Assembly: GCA_947175295.1 (NCBI GenBank)
Contig: CAMWMK010000003.1
Span: forward strand, 1-64,000
Direction of reading: 5' to 3'
DNA: 64,000 bases
Source of the DNA: an uncultured Porphyromonadaceae bacterium
GTDB taxonomy: Bacteria; Bacteroidota; Bacteroidia; Bacteroidales; Muribaculaceae
The notes under the pieces are model-generated. The model worked only from the letters and a program-made list of their open reading frames with translations, ran no database searches and was not told the DNA's origin. Within the stretch, counting starts at the first letter, position 1. Each line of letters begins with the position of its first letter. Below, one piece after another: positions 19,427 to 30,287 of the stretch. The translations under genes were made by a program, and so were the position numbers.

Positions 19427-20680
19427 TTATTGTTTTGTTTCCGCCGCTACTACGGCATTACGCAACTGTTTAAGTGCAGCCATCTGCTGATCACGCTTCT
19501 TTTCCAGTTCGATAATCTGATCTCTCATAGCTCCAGCGGCACCATTCTTTCCGGCGGCCGCATGATACTTCATTCTCAACTCCTTGAGTTCCTTCTCAAG
19601 CCGCGCATACTCTTCAGTTGCCTTCATATACTGCTGCATGCCCTTTTTAGCCGCTGAAGTGGAAAAGTCAGCGAATTTCTTCGCAACCCTTCCGCCCGGT
19701 AGCGGGAAAATGAAGTCGAATCCGTCTGTAGACTTCGAAACAGAAGCCCGCTCATCAATACCCCGTTTTATTGACTGATAATCAGTCTCAGCATTCTGAG
19801 TCAACCCAATATCCGCAAGCCGAGCAAGGGAAACGATATCGTCTTCGTCTTCAAGAATATAGTTTTTCCTGACATCATTTGTCTTGAAAACATAGACACT
19901 TACCTTGCCGTCAAGCTGATTTCGGTCGGTGACCCACCAACCTAACCCGTTGTCTTCGTCAATGGCCATCATATACTCGTTGAATGGAGAATTGAAGGGA
20001 AATCCTACGCCAAGAGGTTGACGAAACTCCCCGCTCACAGGATCTTTCGTAGCCACAAAGAGGTCGTATCCCCCCATACTTCCTTCGCCATCTGAGGAAT
20101 AATAGAGAGTGATTCCATCAGACAAAAGGAAAGGATTACGAGCATTGCCGCCATCATTCAGGATCTCACCAGCCCTAACGGGTTTTTCCCATGAGCCATC
20201 CATCAGGCGTTCGGTCTGCATGATATGCTCCCGACCGTTGTCGTCACTTTCCGACCACATCATGACATCGCCGGATTCGGATGAATAGGCAAAATCAGAC
20301 TGATTACCCCGGTTTCTCAACACCGATACGTTATAATCAAGAAGACTACCGGCTGAAGCCGGAAGTTTTACATATCTGAAAAATTCGTCAGCCGGCACAT
20401 CCAAACGATCTATGACCTCGATCTTCTGCACATTGTCAAGAGAATTTTCCGCTATTTCAAGTTGACGCCTATATTTCTCCAGAATCTCCTCCCCTTCAGG
20501 ACTGGGAGTCTTCTTAAGACCTTTGGCATACTTCTCATAAAGCTCATTGGCAAGCTCGAAATCGTAGTTTAAAAATGCCTCTCGACCATCTTGCAGAAAG
20601 TCGGCTTCAGCCACGGGGATTCCCGCCACCAAAGCAAAAAGGCCGACCGCCAATCTGTATGTTGAATTACATGCTTTCAT
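19427..20680 (-). CDS. Exported PD40 (WD40-like beta-propeller repeat) protein with C-terminal coiled coil
   Basis: NPFLLSDGITLYYSSDGEGSMGGYDLFVATKDP...; EKELKELRMKYHAAAGK...ELEKKRDQQMAALKQLRNAV. Confidence 0.75.
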   Translation of the reverse strand: MKACNSTYRLAVGLFALVAGIPVAEADFLQDGREAFLNYDFELANELYEKYAKGLKKTPSPEGEEILEKYRRQLEIAENSLDNVQKIEVIDRLDVPADEFFRYVKLPASAGSLLDYNVSVLRNRGNQSDFAYSSESGDVMMWSESDDNGREHIMQTERLMDGSWEKPVRAGEILNDGGNARNPFLLSDGITLYYSSDGEGSMGGYDLFVATKDPVSGEFRQPLGVGFPFNSPFNEYMMAIDEDNGLGWWVTDRNQLDGKVSVYVFKTNDVRKNYILEDEDDIVSLARLADIGLTQNAETDYQSIKRGIDERASVSKSTDGFDFIFPLPGGRVAKKFADFSTSAAKKGMQQYMKATEEYARLEKELKELRMKYHAAAGKNGAAGAMRDQIIELEKKRDQQMAALKQLRNAVVAAETKQ

Positions 20681-20746
20681 ATCATCAAAAGAGGAAATCA
20701 ATGGATTCCATAAGATATAACAAAAAACTCCCTATAAGTATTAAAA

Positions 20747-20777
20747 GGGGCAGACACCCACCTGGCGTGTCTGCCCC
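20747..20777 (-). terminator. Terminator after the methylmalonyl-CoA mutase operon
   Basis: GGGGCAGACAC/GTGTCTGCCCC stem, followed on the minus strand by TTTTAATAC. Confidence 0.85.
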
Positions 20778-20798
20778 TCGGATATACTATTGCAAATA

Positions 20799-22943
20799 TT
20801 ATTCTGCAGTCTGCTCGTTGAGGAGACGAATCATCTCAATCGCGCTCTTCGGGATGCGGGTACCGGGGCCGAAGATAGCAGCCACACCTGCATTGTAGAG
20901 GAAATCATAATCCTGAGCCGGGATGACACCACCTGCAGTCACGAGGATATCCTCTCTGCCGAGCTTCTTGAGCTCTTCGATCACCTGGGGAACGAGAGTC
21001 TTATGGCCCGCAGCCAAAGAGCTGACGCCAAGAATATGCACATCGTTCTCAACAGCCTGACGGGCAGCCTCTGCCGGAGTCTGGAAGAGGGGACCCATGT
21101 CAACATCGAAACCGCAGTCAGCGTAGCCTGTAGCCACTACCTTAGCACCACGGTCATGGCCGTCCTGACCCATCTTCGCGATCATGATACGCGGCTGGCG
21201 ACCTTCACGCTTAGCGAAATCCGCCACTGCCTTGCGGGCTTCCTCGAATTCGGGATCACCCTTTTCTTCGCTTGAATACACACCTGAAATGGTTTTGATG
21301 ATTGCCTTATAACGTCCTACCACAGCCTCGCAAGCGTCGGAAATTTCTCCAAGCGACGCACGGAGTCCAGCCGCTTTGACAGCAAGATCAAGAAGGTTGC
21401 CCTTGCTCGGATCCTTAACAGCCTCCGTGATGTCGGCAAGCGCCTTCTGCACAGCCTCTTCGTCGCGATTCTTGCGGAGTTCCTCAAGGCGGCCGCACTG
21501 TTCGTTGCGCACTTCCGTATTGTCAATCTCAAGGATATCGATGGGATCCTCGTGGTCAAGGCGATATTTATTGATGCCAATGATAGCCTGCTTGCCGGAG
21601 TCGATGCGAGCTTGAGTGCGGGCGGCAGCCTCCTCGATCTTCATCTTGGGCAGTCCGGTCTCGATAGCCTTCGCCATACCGCCAAGTTTCTCAATTTCCT
21701 CGATATGAGCCCAAGCCTTCTCTGCGATCTCGTTGGTGAGGGCCTCCACATAGTAGCTACCACCCCATGGATCGACCTGCTTGGTGACGTAAGTCTCTTC
21801 CTGGATATAGATCTGAGTATTGCGGGCGATACGTGCGGAGAAATCTGTCGGCAGTGCGATTGCCTCGTCGAGCGCATTGGTATGGAGCGACTGAGTATGA
21901 CCAAGAACGGCGCCCATCGCCTCAACACAAGTACGGCCTACATTGTTGAACGGGTCTTGCTCTGTGAGCGACCAGCCTGAAGTCTGTGAGTGAGTACGCA
22001 GTGCGAGCGATTTGGGATTTTTCGGATTGAACTGCTTTACGATACGGGCCCAGAGCATACGAGCGGCGCGCATCTTGGCGATCTCCATGAAGTAGTTCAT
22101 AGAAATACCCCAGAAGAAGCTCAAGCGGGGTGCGAACGAGTCGATATCCATGCCAGCGTTGACACCCGCACGGAGATACTCAAGGCCGTCTGCCAGAGTG
22201 TATGCGAGTTCGATGTCGGCTGTAGCGCCGGCCTCCTGCATATGATAGCCGGAAATGGAGATTGAGTTGAACTTAGGCATATTCTTCGAAGTGTATTCGA
22301 AGATGTCGGCGATTATCTTCATAGAGAATGCCGGCGGATAGATATAGGTGTTACGCACCATGAACTCCTTAAGGATATCGTTCTGGATAGTACCGGCCAT
22401 CTCCTCGAGCTTTACTCCCTGCTCAAGGCCAGCGTTGATATAGAATGCCAGCACAGGAAGCACAGCTCCGTTCATGGTCATGGACACAGACATCTTACCC
22501 AAGGGAATACCGTCGAAAAGCACCTTCATGTCCTCGATGGAGCAGATGGACACGCCGGCCTTACCCACATCACCTACCACACGTTCGTGGTCAGCGTCAT
22601 AGCCGCGATGGGTCGGAAGGTCGAATGCAACTGAAAGGCCTTTCTGGCCGGAAGCGAGGTTACGGCGATAGAAAGCATTTGATTCGGCAGCGGTAGAGAA
22701 ACCGGCATACTGACGAATGGTCCAGGGGCGCATGGGATACATGCCGCTGTAAGGGCCACGAAGGAAAGGAGGAAGACCGGCTACATAGTCGAGATGCTCC
22801 AGACCTTCAAGATCTTCTTTAGTGTAGACAGGCTTTACGGGGATAAGTTCCGCGGTGAGCCATTCCTCCCCTTTCTCCACCGGTGCGGGAGCGGCGGGAG
22901 TGACAACCTTTGTGATATCTATTTCTTTAAAATTAGGTCTCAT
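20799..22943 (-). CDS. scpA: Methylmalonyl-CoA mutase, large (catalytic) subunit
   Basis: [55 protein letters not shown]12 domain [30 protein letters not shown]. Confidence 0.97.
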   Translation of the reverse strand: MRPNFKEIDITKVVTPAAPAPVEKGEEWLTAELIPVKPVYTKEDLEGLEHLDYVAGLPPFLRGPYSGMYPMRPWTIRQYAGFSTAAESNAFYRRNLASGQKGLSVAFDLPTHRGYDADHERVVGDVGKAGVSICSIEDMKVLFDGIPLGKMSVSMTMNGAVLPVLAFYINAGLEQGVKLEEMAGTIQNDILKEFMVRNTYIYPPAFSMKIIADIFEYTSKNMPKFNSISISGYHMQEAGATADIELAYTLADGLEYLRAGVNAGMDIDSFAPRLSFFWGISMNYFMEIAKMRAARMLWARIVKQFNPKNPKSLALRTHSQTSGWSLTEQDPFNNVGRTCVEAMGAVLGHTQSLHTNALDEAIALPTDFSARIARNTQIYIQEETYVTKQVDPWGGSYYVEALTNEIAEKAWAHIEEIEKLGGMAKAIETGLPKMKIEEAAARTQARIDSGKQAIIGINKYRLDHEDPIDILEIDNTEVRNEQCGRLEELRKNRDEEAVQKALADITEAVKDPSKGNLLDLAVKAAGLRASLGEISDACEAVVGRYKAIIKTISGVYSSEEKGDPEFEEARKAVADFAKREGRQPRIMIAKMGQDGHDRGAKVVATGYADCGFDVDMGPLFQTPAEAARQAVENDVHILGVSSLAAGHKTLVPQVIEELKKLGREDILVTAGGVIPAQDYDFLYNAGVAAIFGPGTRIPKSAIEMIRLLNEQTAE

Positions 22944-22952
22944 GTCGGCGGA

Positions 22953-24803
22953 TTATTTGAGGAGTTTCGCATTGAATGCCACGAGAGTGTCAAGGACATT
23001 GACGCGCACGTGGATGAAGTTTTCGATTCCCTGAGCCTTAAGCTCGTCCATACATGCGGGAGCGCCTGCCACAACGAATTCGGCACGTCCGTCAAGCTCC
23101 TTGAATGCTTCGGGAGCATACTGTGCGTATTCGTCGTCGCTCGAGCAAAGCACTACAACATCGGCACCCTTCTCGATGGCTGCGTCAATGCCTTCCTTAA
23201 CTGTAGCGAAACCATTATTGTCGATGATCTCATACCCTGCGCATCCAAAGAAGTTGCCTGAGAACTGAGCGCGGGCAAGACGCATAGCGAGGTTGCCGAT
23301 AGTCAGCATGAACACCTTCGGACGGTTAGCGGCACGCTCAGTATCGAGACGAAGCTGTTCGAACTGGCTTGCAGCGCGATCGAAATTGAGATATTCCACA
23401 GCGCCGTCAGCCGCTTCACCGCAGCCACAACCGCATGCGCAGCCATCTTTCTTGATCTTGTCGAGAGCCATTTCATTGACATTGGGATACTGGTTGGTGC
23501 CAAGGAGAATCTCTTTCCTGCGGGCCACGTCGAGATGACGCTTCACGCCGCTCTCATTGACCTTTGCCTGGATCTCACCCTTCTTGAGCATCTCATAGAA
23601 ACCACCGTTATCCTCAACCTCGTTGAATACCTTCCAAGCCTGAGCGGCAATGGAGCAAGTGAGAGTCTCGATATAATAGCTGCCGCCTGCAGGGTCAACC
23701 ACCTTGTTGAGGTGGGACTCGTCGCGGAGAAGATGCTGCTGGTTGCGGGCGATACGCTCGCTGAATTCGTCGGGCTGAGTGTATACGAGATCGAATGGAA
23801 GAGTCTCGATAGAGTCCACGCCTGCAAGCGCAGCGCTCATGGTCTCAGTCATGGAGCGCAGGAGGTTAACGTGGGCATCATATATAGTCATGTTGAATTC
23901 ACTGGTGACAGCATGAACCGCCATCTTACAGCAATCCTCATCAGCACCGTAAGCCTTCACGATCTCAGCCCAAAGCATACGGGCAGCGCGGAACTTAGCG
24001 AGCTCCATGAAATAATTGGAGCTGATACCCATATTGAACTTGATGCGGCCATTGACTTCACACGGAGTAAGGCCAGCCTCAGTCATGACAGTGAGCCATT
24101 CAGCGCCCCATGCGAGGGCGTAGCCGAGCTCCTGAGTGATGTATGCTCCGGCATTATTGAGCAGGAAGCTGTCTACTGCAAAGCAACGCAGACCAGCCAC
24201 CGGCTTTACAGCCTCATATACTGCGAGCGCAGTCTCTTTGATATCTTTGGGGAATTCGAGTCCATGCTTGAGGAGACGCTTGAAGGGATTGAAGCCTACG
24301 CTACCCTTGAAAGTAGCAGCAGCTCCTGCCTTCTCTACGAGCTCTACGAGAGCCTTAGCCATCTCTTCTGCCTTACGGGGACAGCAGATGATATTGATTT
24401 CGATTTTGCTGAGATCGATACCGTCAAGCACGGCGGCGAGGTCGGAAGCCTCAAGGCCCCGCATGCTGATGCCGAGAGATTCCACGCCCTTGTCGATAGC
24501 ATGCTTAACGTTGGCGTTGATCTCAGCGGCTGTCTCGCCAAGGATCTGCTGGCGGATAAGCCAGTCATTGTTGGTCCTGCATCCTCTTACGTAGGGGAAT
24601 TGACCGGGCATTGAGCCTACTGAAGGAAGACCTTCGATGTCTTCCTTGCGATAGAAGGGCATGACATTGAAGCCTTCATTGGTGCGCCATACGAGCTTCT
24701 TGTTGAAGTCGGCGCCCTTGAGGTCGGCATTGATCTTCGCCATCCACTCTTCGGTGGATACAGGCGGGAACATGTCAAACAGTTTTTCTTTCTTTTCTGC
24801 CAT
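22953..24803 (-). CDS. mutA: Methylmalonyl-CoA mutase, small subunit
   Basis: FPYVRGCRTNNDWLIRQQILGE..., VDPAGGSYYIETLT, degenerate B12-like C-terminus; adjacent to the large subunit. Confidence 0.95.
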   Translation of the reverse strand: MAEKKEKLFDMFPPVSTEEWMAKINADLKGADFNKKLVWRTNEGFNVMPFYRKEDIEGLPSVGSMPGQFPYVRGCRTNNDWLIRQQILGETAAEINANVKHAIDKGVESLGISMRGLEASDLAAVLDGIDLSKIEINIICCPRKAEEMAKALVELVEKAGAAATFKGSVGFNPFKRLLKHGLEFPKDIKETALAVYEAVKPVAGLRCFAVDSFLLNNAGAYITQELGYALAWGAEWLTVMTEAGLTPCEVNGRIKFNMGISSNYFMELAKFRAARMLWAEIVKAYGADEDCCKMAVHAVTSEFNMTIYDAHVNLLRSMTETMSAALAGVDSIETLPFDLVYTQPDEFSERIARNQQHLLRDESHLNKVVDPAGGSYYIETLTCSIAAQAWKVFNEVEDNGGFYEMLKKGEIQAKVNESGVKRHLDVARRKEILLGTNQYPNVNEMALDKIKKDGCACGCGCGEAADGAVEYLNFDRAASQFEQLRLDTERAANRPKVFMLTIGNLAMRLARAQFSGNFFGCAGYEIIDNNGFATVKEGIDAAIEKGADVVVLCSSDDEYAQYAPEAFKELDGRAEFVVAGAPACMDELKAQGIENFIHVRVNVLDTLVAFNAKLLK

Positions 24804-24899
24804 AATTATATAGCTTATTATGAATGCTTATAAATAATCATTTCATGGTAGTAGGGAGATGCGAGAGCCCACAAACGACCTCACTTCCCGTTTTGGATG

Positions 24900-24907
24900 C
24901 AAATTTA
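24900..24907 (-). promoter_or_regulatory. -7 box (TAAATTTG, minus strand) of the mutA-scpA operon
   Basis: CAAATTTA on the + strand, about 97 nt upstream of the mutA start. Confidence 0.55.
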
Positions 24908-24991
24908 ATCAATTTTTTTTGAATAAAGAAATCTGAAGGCCATAAATAATATGAGGAAACCTCAAAAAAACATATACAAATGATAAAAAAT

Positions 24992-25016
24992 AGGTCGCGA
25001 CAGACTGCCGCGACCT
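24992..25016 (-). terminator. Terminator hairpin downstream of ftsE (potentially bidirectional)
   Basis: AGGTCGCG...CGCGACCT stem flanked by AAAAAAT and GTTTTTT. Confidence 0.8.
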
Positions 25017-25037
25017 GTTTTTTATCTGTAACTTCAC

Positions 25038-25709
25038 TTATTTTTCCTCTATCAGTTCCTTGTCCCGACACCGGAGCACCCGAGCCGGGAAGTCTTCACA
25101 GAGTTGAAGATTATGGGTAGCCATCAATACTGAATGGCCGTTCTGCACAAGATTATGGAGGAGCGTGACAATGGTAATGCCTGTCTGAGGATCAAGATTA
25201 CCTGTAGGTTCGTCAGCAAGGATAAGCTTGGGATTGTTTAGCAAAGCCCGGGCTATCACTATGCGTTGCTGCTCTCCGCCGGAAAGCTCATGCGGCATCT
25301 TATAGCTCTTATTCTGCATCCCCACGTCGATAAGGACATCCTCAATACGCTGGTCCATTTCAGAGCGGTTTCTCCATCCTGTGGCACGGAGCACGAATGA
25401 AAGGTTGTCGTAGACCGAGCGGTCTTGAAGGAGCTGGAAGTCCTGGAAGACGATGCCGATATTGCGCCTGAGATAAGGAATCTGTTTCCTTTTAAGTCCA
25501 AGCATATCATATTCGAGCACTTCAGCTTTCTCTCCGGAATATACGGGGACTTCGGCATACATCGACTTCAGCAGAGAGCTTTTGCCACTGCCGACTCGCC
25601 CTACGAGATAGCAGAACTCGCCCTCTCCCATTGAAAAGGAGACATCCTTCAACACCTGTTTCTCAGCTCGGTGGATTTCCACTCCCCTGTAATCAATTAT
25701 ACTGGCCAT
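25038..25709 (-). CDS. ftsE: Cell-division ABC transporter ATP-binding protein
   Basis: [87 protein letters not shown]. Confidence 0.88.
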   Translation of the reverse strand: MASIIDYRGVEIHRAEKQVLKDVSFSMGEGEFCYLVGRVGSGKSSLLKSMYAEVPVYSGEKAEVLEYDMLGLKRKQIPYLRRNIGIVFQDFQLLQDRSVYDNLSFVLRATGWRNRSEMDQRIEDVLIDVGMQNKSYKMPHELSGGEQQRIVIARALLNNPKLILADEPTGNLDPQTGITIVTLLHNLVQNGHSVLMATHNLQLCEDFPARVLRCRDKELIEEK

Positions 25710-25725
25710 CTCTACTTCTTGCGAA

Positions 25726-27063
25726 TTATAACTCTTTGCTATTTGAACTCTCACCGTAGGTAAGCTTTATGAAGCAGACGGATATGGCGCCAAACACAAG
25801 AAGGATACCGGCAGCCACAAGCATATAGCTCTGGCTTCCTCCGAGAACATTGAGAAGCACGCCGCCAAGAGCAGCCGCTACTATCTGCGGCAGACAAATC
25901 GTGCCGTTGAAGAGACCCAGATAAGCACCCATATTCTCACCCTTCAGCGAATTGGTGAGTATAGTGAAAGGAAGGGCCAGCATCGCAGCCCATGCACACC
26001 CGATAAGAAGATAGCTGATGAAAAGCAAATATTTATCAACAAAGAAGACAGTGGATATGAATCCAACGGCACCGAGCAGAAGACTGAGTATGTAAATAGT
26101 CTTGAGGTTCTTGAAACGCGGAATCACCATAGCCCACAGCACCGAACCAACTGCCTGAACTGCAAAAAGGGTACCAACCCAGTTGCCGGCTTCCTGATAT
26201 CCTGCCGATGCGACATCGTGGGTGCCCCAGACACTTGCAGCGATCGCTCCATTGGTATAGGTCCACATAAACAGGAAAGCCGCCCAGCAGAAGAACTGTA
26301 CAAGGCCTACGGTCCAGAAAGTAGCGGGAGCCTCCTTCAGAAGTTTTGTAAGGCTGAACTTCTCCTTCTTCTCTTCCTTGCCGGCCTCAATACCGTGAAA
26401 TCTGGCATATTCAGCAGGAGGCATCTCCTTAATGGTAGCGAAGCTATAGATCACGCAAAGGATAAGCACAGCCGCTCCTATATAGAACGAATATGTCACG
26501 GAGGCCGGCACTACGCCTTGGGGAGCGATATTGCTTATGCCAATGGCCGTGAGGATAATCGGGGCGAGATAGCCTACAAGCGACCCAGCATTGCAGAGAA
26601 AACTCTGTATGGAATATGCCAACCCTTTCTGCTTTTCGTTGACCATATCGCCTACAAGCATCTTGAACGGCTGCATTGCCATATTAATCGACGTATCAAG
26701 AAACATAAGCGCTACGAATCCAAACACCATGGCACCCGCTACCGAAAGGCCGAAGCTACCTGCATTAGGAAGCAGGCACATCACGATGACGGCGATCAAG
26801 GCTCCAAGGAGCAGATAGGGAAGACGGCGTCCGAGACGGCACCATGTTCGGTCGGACGAAACACCTACGATAGGCTGGACAATAATACCCATCAATGGAG
26901 GCAGAATCCAGAAATAACTGAGCGAATGCGGGTCTGCTCCGAGGGTAGCAAAGATACGGGAAATGTTTGCGCTCTGGAGCGCGTAGGCTATCTGAACTCC
27001 GAAGAATCCGAAACTGAGGTTCCATAGTTTCCAGAAGCCAAGGTCGGGTTTTTGTACTGACAT
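25726..27063 (-). CDS. MFS transporter, SLC45 (sucrose/maltose-type) family
   Basis: NLSFGFFGVQIAYALQSANISRIFATLGADPHSLSYFWILPPLMGIIVQPIVGVSSDRTWCRLGRRLPYLLLGA. Confidence 0.88.
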   Translation of the reverse strand: MSVQKPDLGFWKLWNLSFGFFGVQIAYALQSANISRIFATLGADPHSLSYFWILPPLMGIIVQPIVGVSSDRTWCRLGRRLPYLLLGALIAVIVMCLLPNAGSFGLSVAGAMVFGFVALMFLDTSINMAMQPFKMLVGDMVNEKQKGLAYSIQSFLCNAGSLVGYLAPIILTAIGISNIAPQGVVPASVTYSFYIGAAVLILCVIYSFATIKEMPPAEYARFHGIEAGKEEKKEKFSLTKLLKEAPATFWTVGLVQFFCWAAFLFMWTYTNGAIAASVWGTHDVASAGYQEAGNWVGTLFAVQAVGSVLWAMVIPRFKNLKTIYILSLLLGAVGFISTVFFVDKYLLFISYLLIGCAWAAMLALPFTILTNSLKGENMGAYLGLFNGTICLPQIVAAALGGVLLNVLGGSQSYMLVAAGILLVFGAISVCFIKLTYGESSNSKEL

Positions 27064-27115
27064 TTGTTTAATGTATTATATGGGTTTATATGCTTGAAAT
27101 CATTGTTTTTTTAAG

Positions 27116-27964
27116 TCAGTGGTTTTCTATAAGGCTGTAAAGTAGCTTGATCTCTTCGGGCCAGATAGCGGGATTGGGAGTCTCAAGGATGATCGGCATA
27201 CCGTCGAATCGAGGATCATTGACAAAACGCCTGAAAAACTCCATACCGAGAGTTCCCTTTCCGATTTCCGCATGGCGGTCGATACGAGATCCAAGCTTAC
27301 GGAGGTCGTCGTTGAGATGGATGGCACGCAGAAAACTTCGACCGATTATTTCATCGAAATCATGCCATGTCTTACGATAGCCCTCTTCATCGGCGAGATC
27401 ATATCCGGCAGAATATGTGTGGCAAGTGTCGATGCAGACACCTACCCTTGATTTGTCCTCCACCTTGGCAATGATATGGGCAAGATGCTCGAAACGATAG
27501 CCGAGATTGCTGCCCTGTCCTGCAGTGGACTCAAGCACTGCTGTCACTCCATCGGTTTGGTCCAAAGTAATGTTGATCGACTCTGCTATCAAGTCGAGGC
27601 TTTTCTCTTCTTCTATTTCATTAAGGTGGCTTCCAGGATGGAAGTTGAGCATCGTCAGTCCAAGTTGCTCACAACGCTTCATCTCTTCAAGAAAAGATTT
27701 GCGGCTCATATGCAGTTTCTGAGGATCAGGGCTCCCGAGATTGATCAGAAAATTATCGTGAGGCAGGATCTGATCCGCGGTGAAGCCCCCACGACGGCAG
27801 TTTTCCTTAAACGCATGGGCTTCTCCTTCCGGAATCGCCTTTGATGTCCAACGGTTGCTGCTTCCAGTGAAGAGCGCGAAGCTTTTCGCGCCTATCGCTA
27901 TTGCCTCAAGGGGTGCGTTGGCCACTCCCCCTTCTGTGCTTACATGTGCTCCTATGTATTTCAT
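27116..27964 (-). CDS. nfo: Deoxyribonuclease IV (endonuclease IV)
   Basis: MKYIGAHVSTEGGVANAPLEAIAIGAKSFALFTGSSNRW, NFHPGSHL, CIDTCHTYSAGYDL, HLNDDLRKLGSRIDRHAEIGKGTLG. Confidence 0.96.
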   Translation of the reverse strand: MKYIGAHVSTEGGVANAPLEAIAIGAKSFALFTGSSNRWTSKAIPEGEAHAFKENCRRGGFTADQILPHDNFLINLGSPDPQKLHMSRKSFLEEMKRCEQLGLTMLNFHPGSHLNEIEEEKSLDLIAESINITLDQTDGVTAVLESTAGQGSNLGYRFEHLAHIIAKVEDKSRVGVCIDTCHTYSAGYDLADEEGYRKTWHDFDEIIGRSFLRAIHLNDDLRKLGSRIDRHAEIGKGTLGMEFFRRFVNDPRFDGMPIILETPNPAIWPEEIKLLYSLIENH

Positions 27965-27989
27965 TTTTTATTTCCTTTTATAGTTACTA

Positions 27990-27997
27990 CAAAATTA
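27990..27997 (-). promoter_or_regulatory. -7 box (TAATTTTG, minus strand) of nfo
   Basis: CAAAATTA on the + strand, about 25 nt upstream of the nfo ATG; divergent from the rRNA/tRNA methyltransferase promoter. Confidence 0.5.
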
Positions 27998-28042
27998 CAG
28001 ATTTTTTTCTTTTCATACACTACAAAAAAGGGATTTTTTTTT

Positions 28043-28050
28043 TAAATTTG
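28043..28050 (+). promoter_or_regulatory. -7 box TAAATTTG ending 4 nt before an ATG
   Basis: TAAATTTG-CAGT-ATG. Confidence 0.6.
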
Positions 28051-28054
28051 CAGT

Positions 28055-28813
28055 ATGAATAATCTATCGAAAACGAAATTGAATCTATATGGAAGGCTTA
28101 GTTCGCGCAAGCAGCGAGAGAAACTGGGGCTTTTCATAGCTGAAGGAGAGAAATGCGTGGCCGACACCATCAGATTCTTCTCTCCAGAGGCCATCATCAT
28201 AACTGCAGGAAATGATGATGCTTATGAGAGATACAGAGAGTATGACGTATACTCCATAGAAGAAACCGATATGCGTAAATTGTCGCAATTCCAGTCGCTC
28301 CCTGACATAGTTGCGGTCTACCGCATTCCTGAACCGATTGAATTCAGCAATGACGAATTCGCCGTTGGCCTGACACTGATGCTCGACGGAGTGCAGGATC
28401 CCGGCAATCTCGGCACAATACTGAGAATCGCATCATGGTTTGGCGTAGCAAGAGTTGCGATCGGCTCCGGCTGTGCCGATCCCTTCAATCCCAAAGCAGT
28501 ACAGTCTTCCATGGGTGCCATCGGAATGGTGCGCTTCAGTCAGCAACCCCTTATTCCGATCATAGACGCGAATCCGGAAATACCTGTTTGCGGAACTCTG
28601 CTCGATGGCACGGACATCTACACCACTCCCCTACGAATGCCGGCATTCGTAGTGATGGGAAATGAAGGCAACGGACTCAGCGAGGCGGTAAGGGACAAGG
28701 TGAATCAGCCGCTTCTCATACCGAGCTTCGCATCCGGACCGCACGCCGAATCCCTCAATGTGGCAGCCGCCACTGCCATCACCGTTTCTGAATTCATGCG
28801 CAGGACTCTATAG
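28055..28813 (+). CDS. TrmH/SpoU-family RNA 2'-O-methyltransferase
   Basis: RKQREKLGLFIAEGEKCVAD...LMLDGVQDPGNLGTILRIASWFGVARVAIG...VVMGNEGNGLSEAV...AESLNVAAATAIT. Confidence 0.93.
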   Translation: MNNLSKTKLNLYGRLSSRKQREKLGLFIAEGEKCVADTIRFFSPEAIIITAGNDDAYERYREYDVYSIEETDMRKLSQFQSLPDIVAVYRIPEPIEFSNDEFAVGLTLMLDGVQDPGNLGTILRIASWFGVARVAIGSGCADPFNPKAVQSSMGAIGMVRFSQQPLIPIIDANPEIPVCGTLLDGTDIYTTPLRMPAFVVMGNEGNGLSEAVRDKVNQPLLIPSFASGPHAESLNVAAATAITVSEFMRRTL

Positions 28814-28816
28814 CTT

Positions 28817-30196
28817 ATGGCCAAATCAACAATCAAATCAGTATATTTCTGCAATTCCTGCGGCTACGAATCGCCAAAATGGATGGGGCGATGTCCAGCC
28901 TGCGGAGAATGGAATACATTTGTAGAGGAGAAGGTATCCACCAAACAGACTACAAAAAAAAAGGGGCTCCTCGCCACCGAGGGAGCGCGTCCAGTCAAGC
29001 TTTCGGAAATAGAACCGCTTGACGAGCCACGCATCCATATGCCATCGGAAGAACTCAACAGGGTTCTCGGCGGAGGGCTGGTAGCAGGTAGCCTCACTCT
29101 TCTCGGAGGCGAACCGGGCATCGGGAAATCAACCCTTCTTCTTCAGAATATCCTCTCTATCCGCAACCGCAGGATACTCTATGTCAGCGGAGAGGAATCA
29201 GCATCGCAGCTCAAGCTGAGGGCAGACCGCCTCGGAAAAGTGTCAGACAATACATTCATCCTCACGGAAACCCAACTCGACCGTATTTTCACACAGATTG
29301 AAAACGTAAAACCGCAGCTTGTAGTGGTTGACTCCATTCAGACCATAGCATCGGCAGATATCGAATCGGCAAGCGGAAGCATCAGTCAAGTGCGTGAATG
29401 CGCGGCTGCCCTGCTCCGATATGCCAAGGAATCGGGTGTTCCAGTGATTCTTGTTGGGCATATCAATAAAGACGGAGCCATTGCCGGTCCCAAGGTGCTG
29501 GAGCATATCGTCGACACTGTCATCCAGTTTGAAGGCGACCGTCAATATCTCTACAGGATACTCCGCGCCATAAAGAACCGATTCGGATCTACAAACGAAA
29601 TAGGCATCTACGAGATGGTGGCGAAGGGATTGAGGGAAGTGAAAAATCCCTCAGAGATGCTACTGAGCGACAACCGGGAGGAAGAGATGAGCGGAATCGC
29701 CATAGGAGTGACCATTGACGGCGCACGCCCATTTCTCGTGGAAGTGCAGGCCCTCGTATCTTCGGCTGCCTATGGCACTCCTCAAAGAAGCGTGACAGGT
29801 TTTGACCAGCGACGTCTCAACATGCTTCTTGCCGTGCTTGAGAAACGCGCCAGGTTCAAACTCGGACAAAAAGATGTATTCCTAAACATAGCAGGCGGCC
29901 TGAAAGTAACCGATCCGGCGCTCGACCTTGCCGTTGTGGCAGCTGTGATGTCATCAAATTTCGATATTGCGGTGCCCAGACATGCCGCATTTGCTGGAGA
30001 GGTAGGACTTTCGGGAGAGATAAGGACCGTCACACGCATCGACCAGAGAGTGGCCGAAGCTGCGAAACTCGGATTCGAGACCATCTTCATTCCCTCCGGC
30101 AATCTGAAGGGCATCCATGATAAATTCAATATCAAGATAGTGGAAGTCAACAAAGTAACTGACGTATTCGAGAAGATCTTCCGTGGAGAGGCGTGA
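28817..30196 (+). CDS. radA: DNA repair protein RadA
   Basis: FCNSCGYESPKWMGRCPACGEWNTFVEE, GGEPGIGKSTLLLQ, KNRFGSTNEIGIYEM, Lon-like C-terminus. Confidence 0.97.
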   Translation: MAKSTIKSVYFCNSCGYESPKWMGRCPACGEWNTFVEEKVSTKQTTKKKGLLATEGARPVKLSEIEPLDEPRIHMPSEELNRVLGGGLVAGSLTLLGGEPGIGKSTLLLQNILSIRNRRILYVSGEESASQLKLRADRLGKVSDNTFILTETQLDRIFTQIENVKPQLVVVDSIQTIASADIESASGSISQVRECAAALLRYAKESGVPVILVGHINKDGAIAGPKVLEHIVDTVIQFEGDRQYLYRILRAIKNRFGSTNEIGIYEMVAKGLREVKNPSEMLLSDNREEEMSGIAIGVTIDGARPFLVEVQALVSSAAYGTPQRSVTGFDQRRLNMLLAVLEKRARFKLGQKDVFLNIAGGLKVTDPALDLAVVAAVMSSNFDIAVPRHAAFAGEVGLSGEIRTVTRIDQRVAEAAKLGFETIFIPSGNLKGIHDKFNIKIVEVNKVTDVFEKIFRGEA

Positions 30197-30248
30197 ATAT
30201 AGGGAAAAAAGCGTGGTGCACTGAGCACACCACGCTTTTTCCCTATAT
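30197..30248. terminator. Bidirectional terminator between convergent radA and htpG
   Basis: ATATAGGGAAAAAAGCGTGGTG...CACCACGCTTTTTCCCTATAT inverted repeat. Confidence 0.9.
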
Positions 30249-30287
30249 GAGATTAAGTGATTCCTTACTGACTATATATAGTATCCA

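Noticed and set aside
23535-24614. 359-aa plus-strand ORF
   Set aside because: Antisense to the confidently identified mutA gene; no domain signature.
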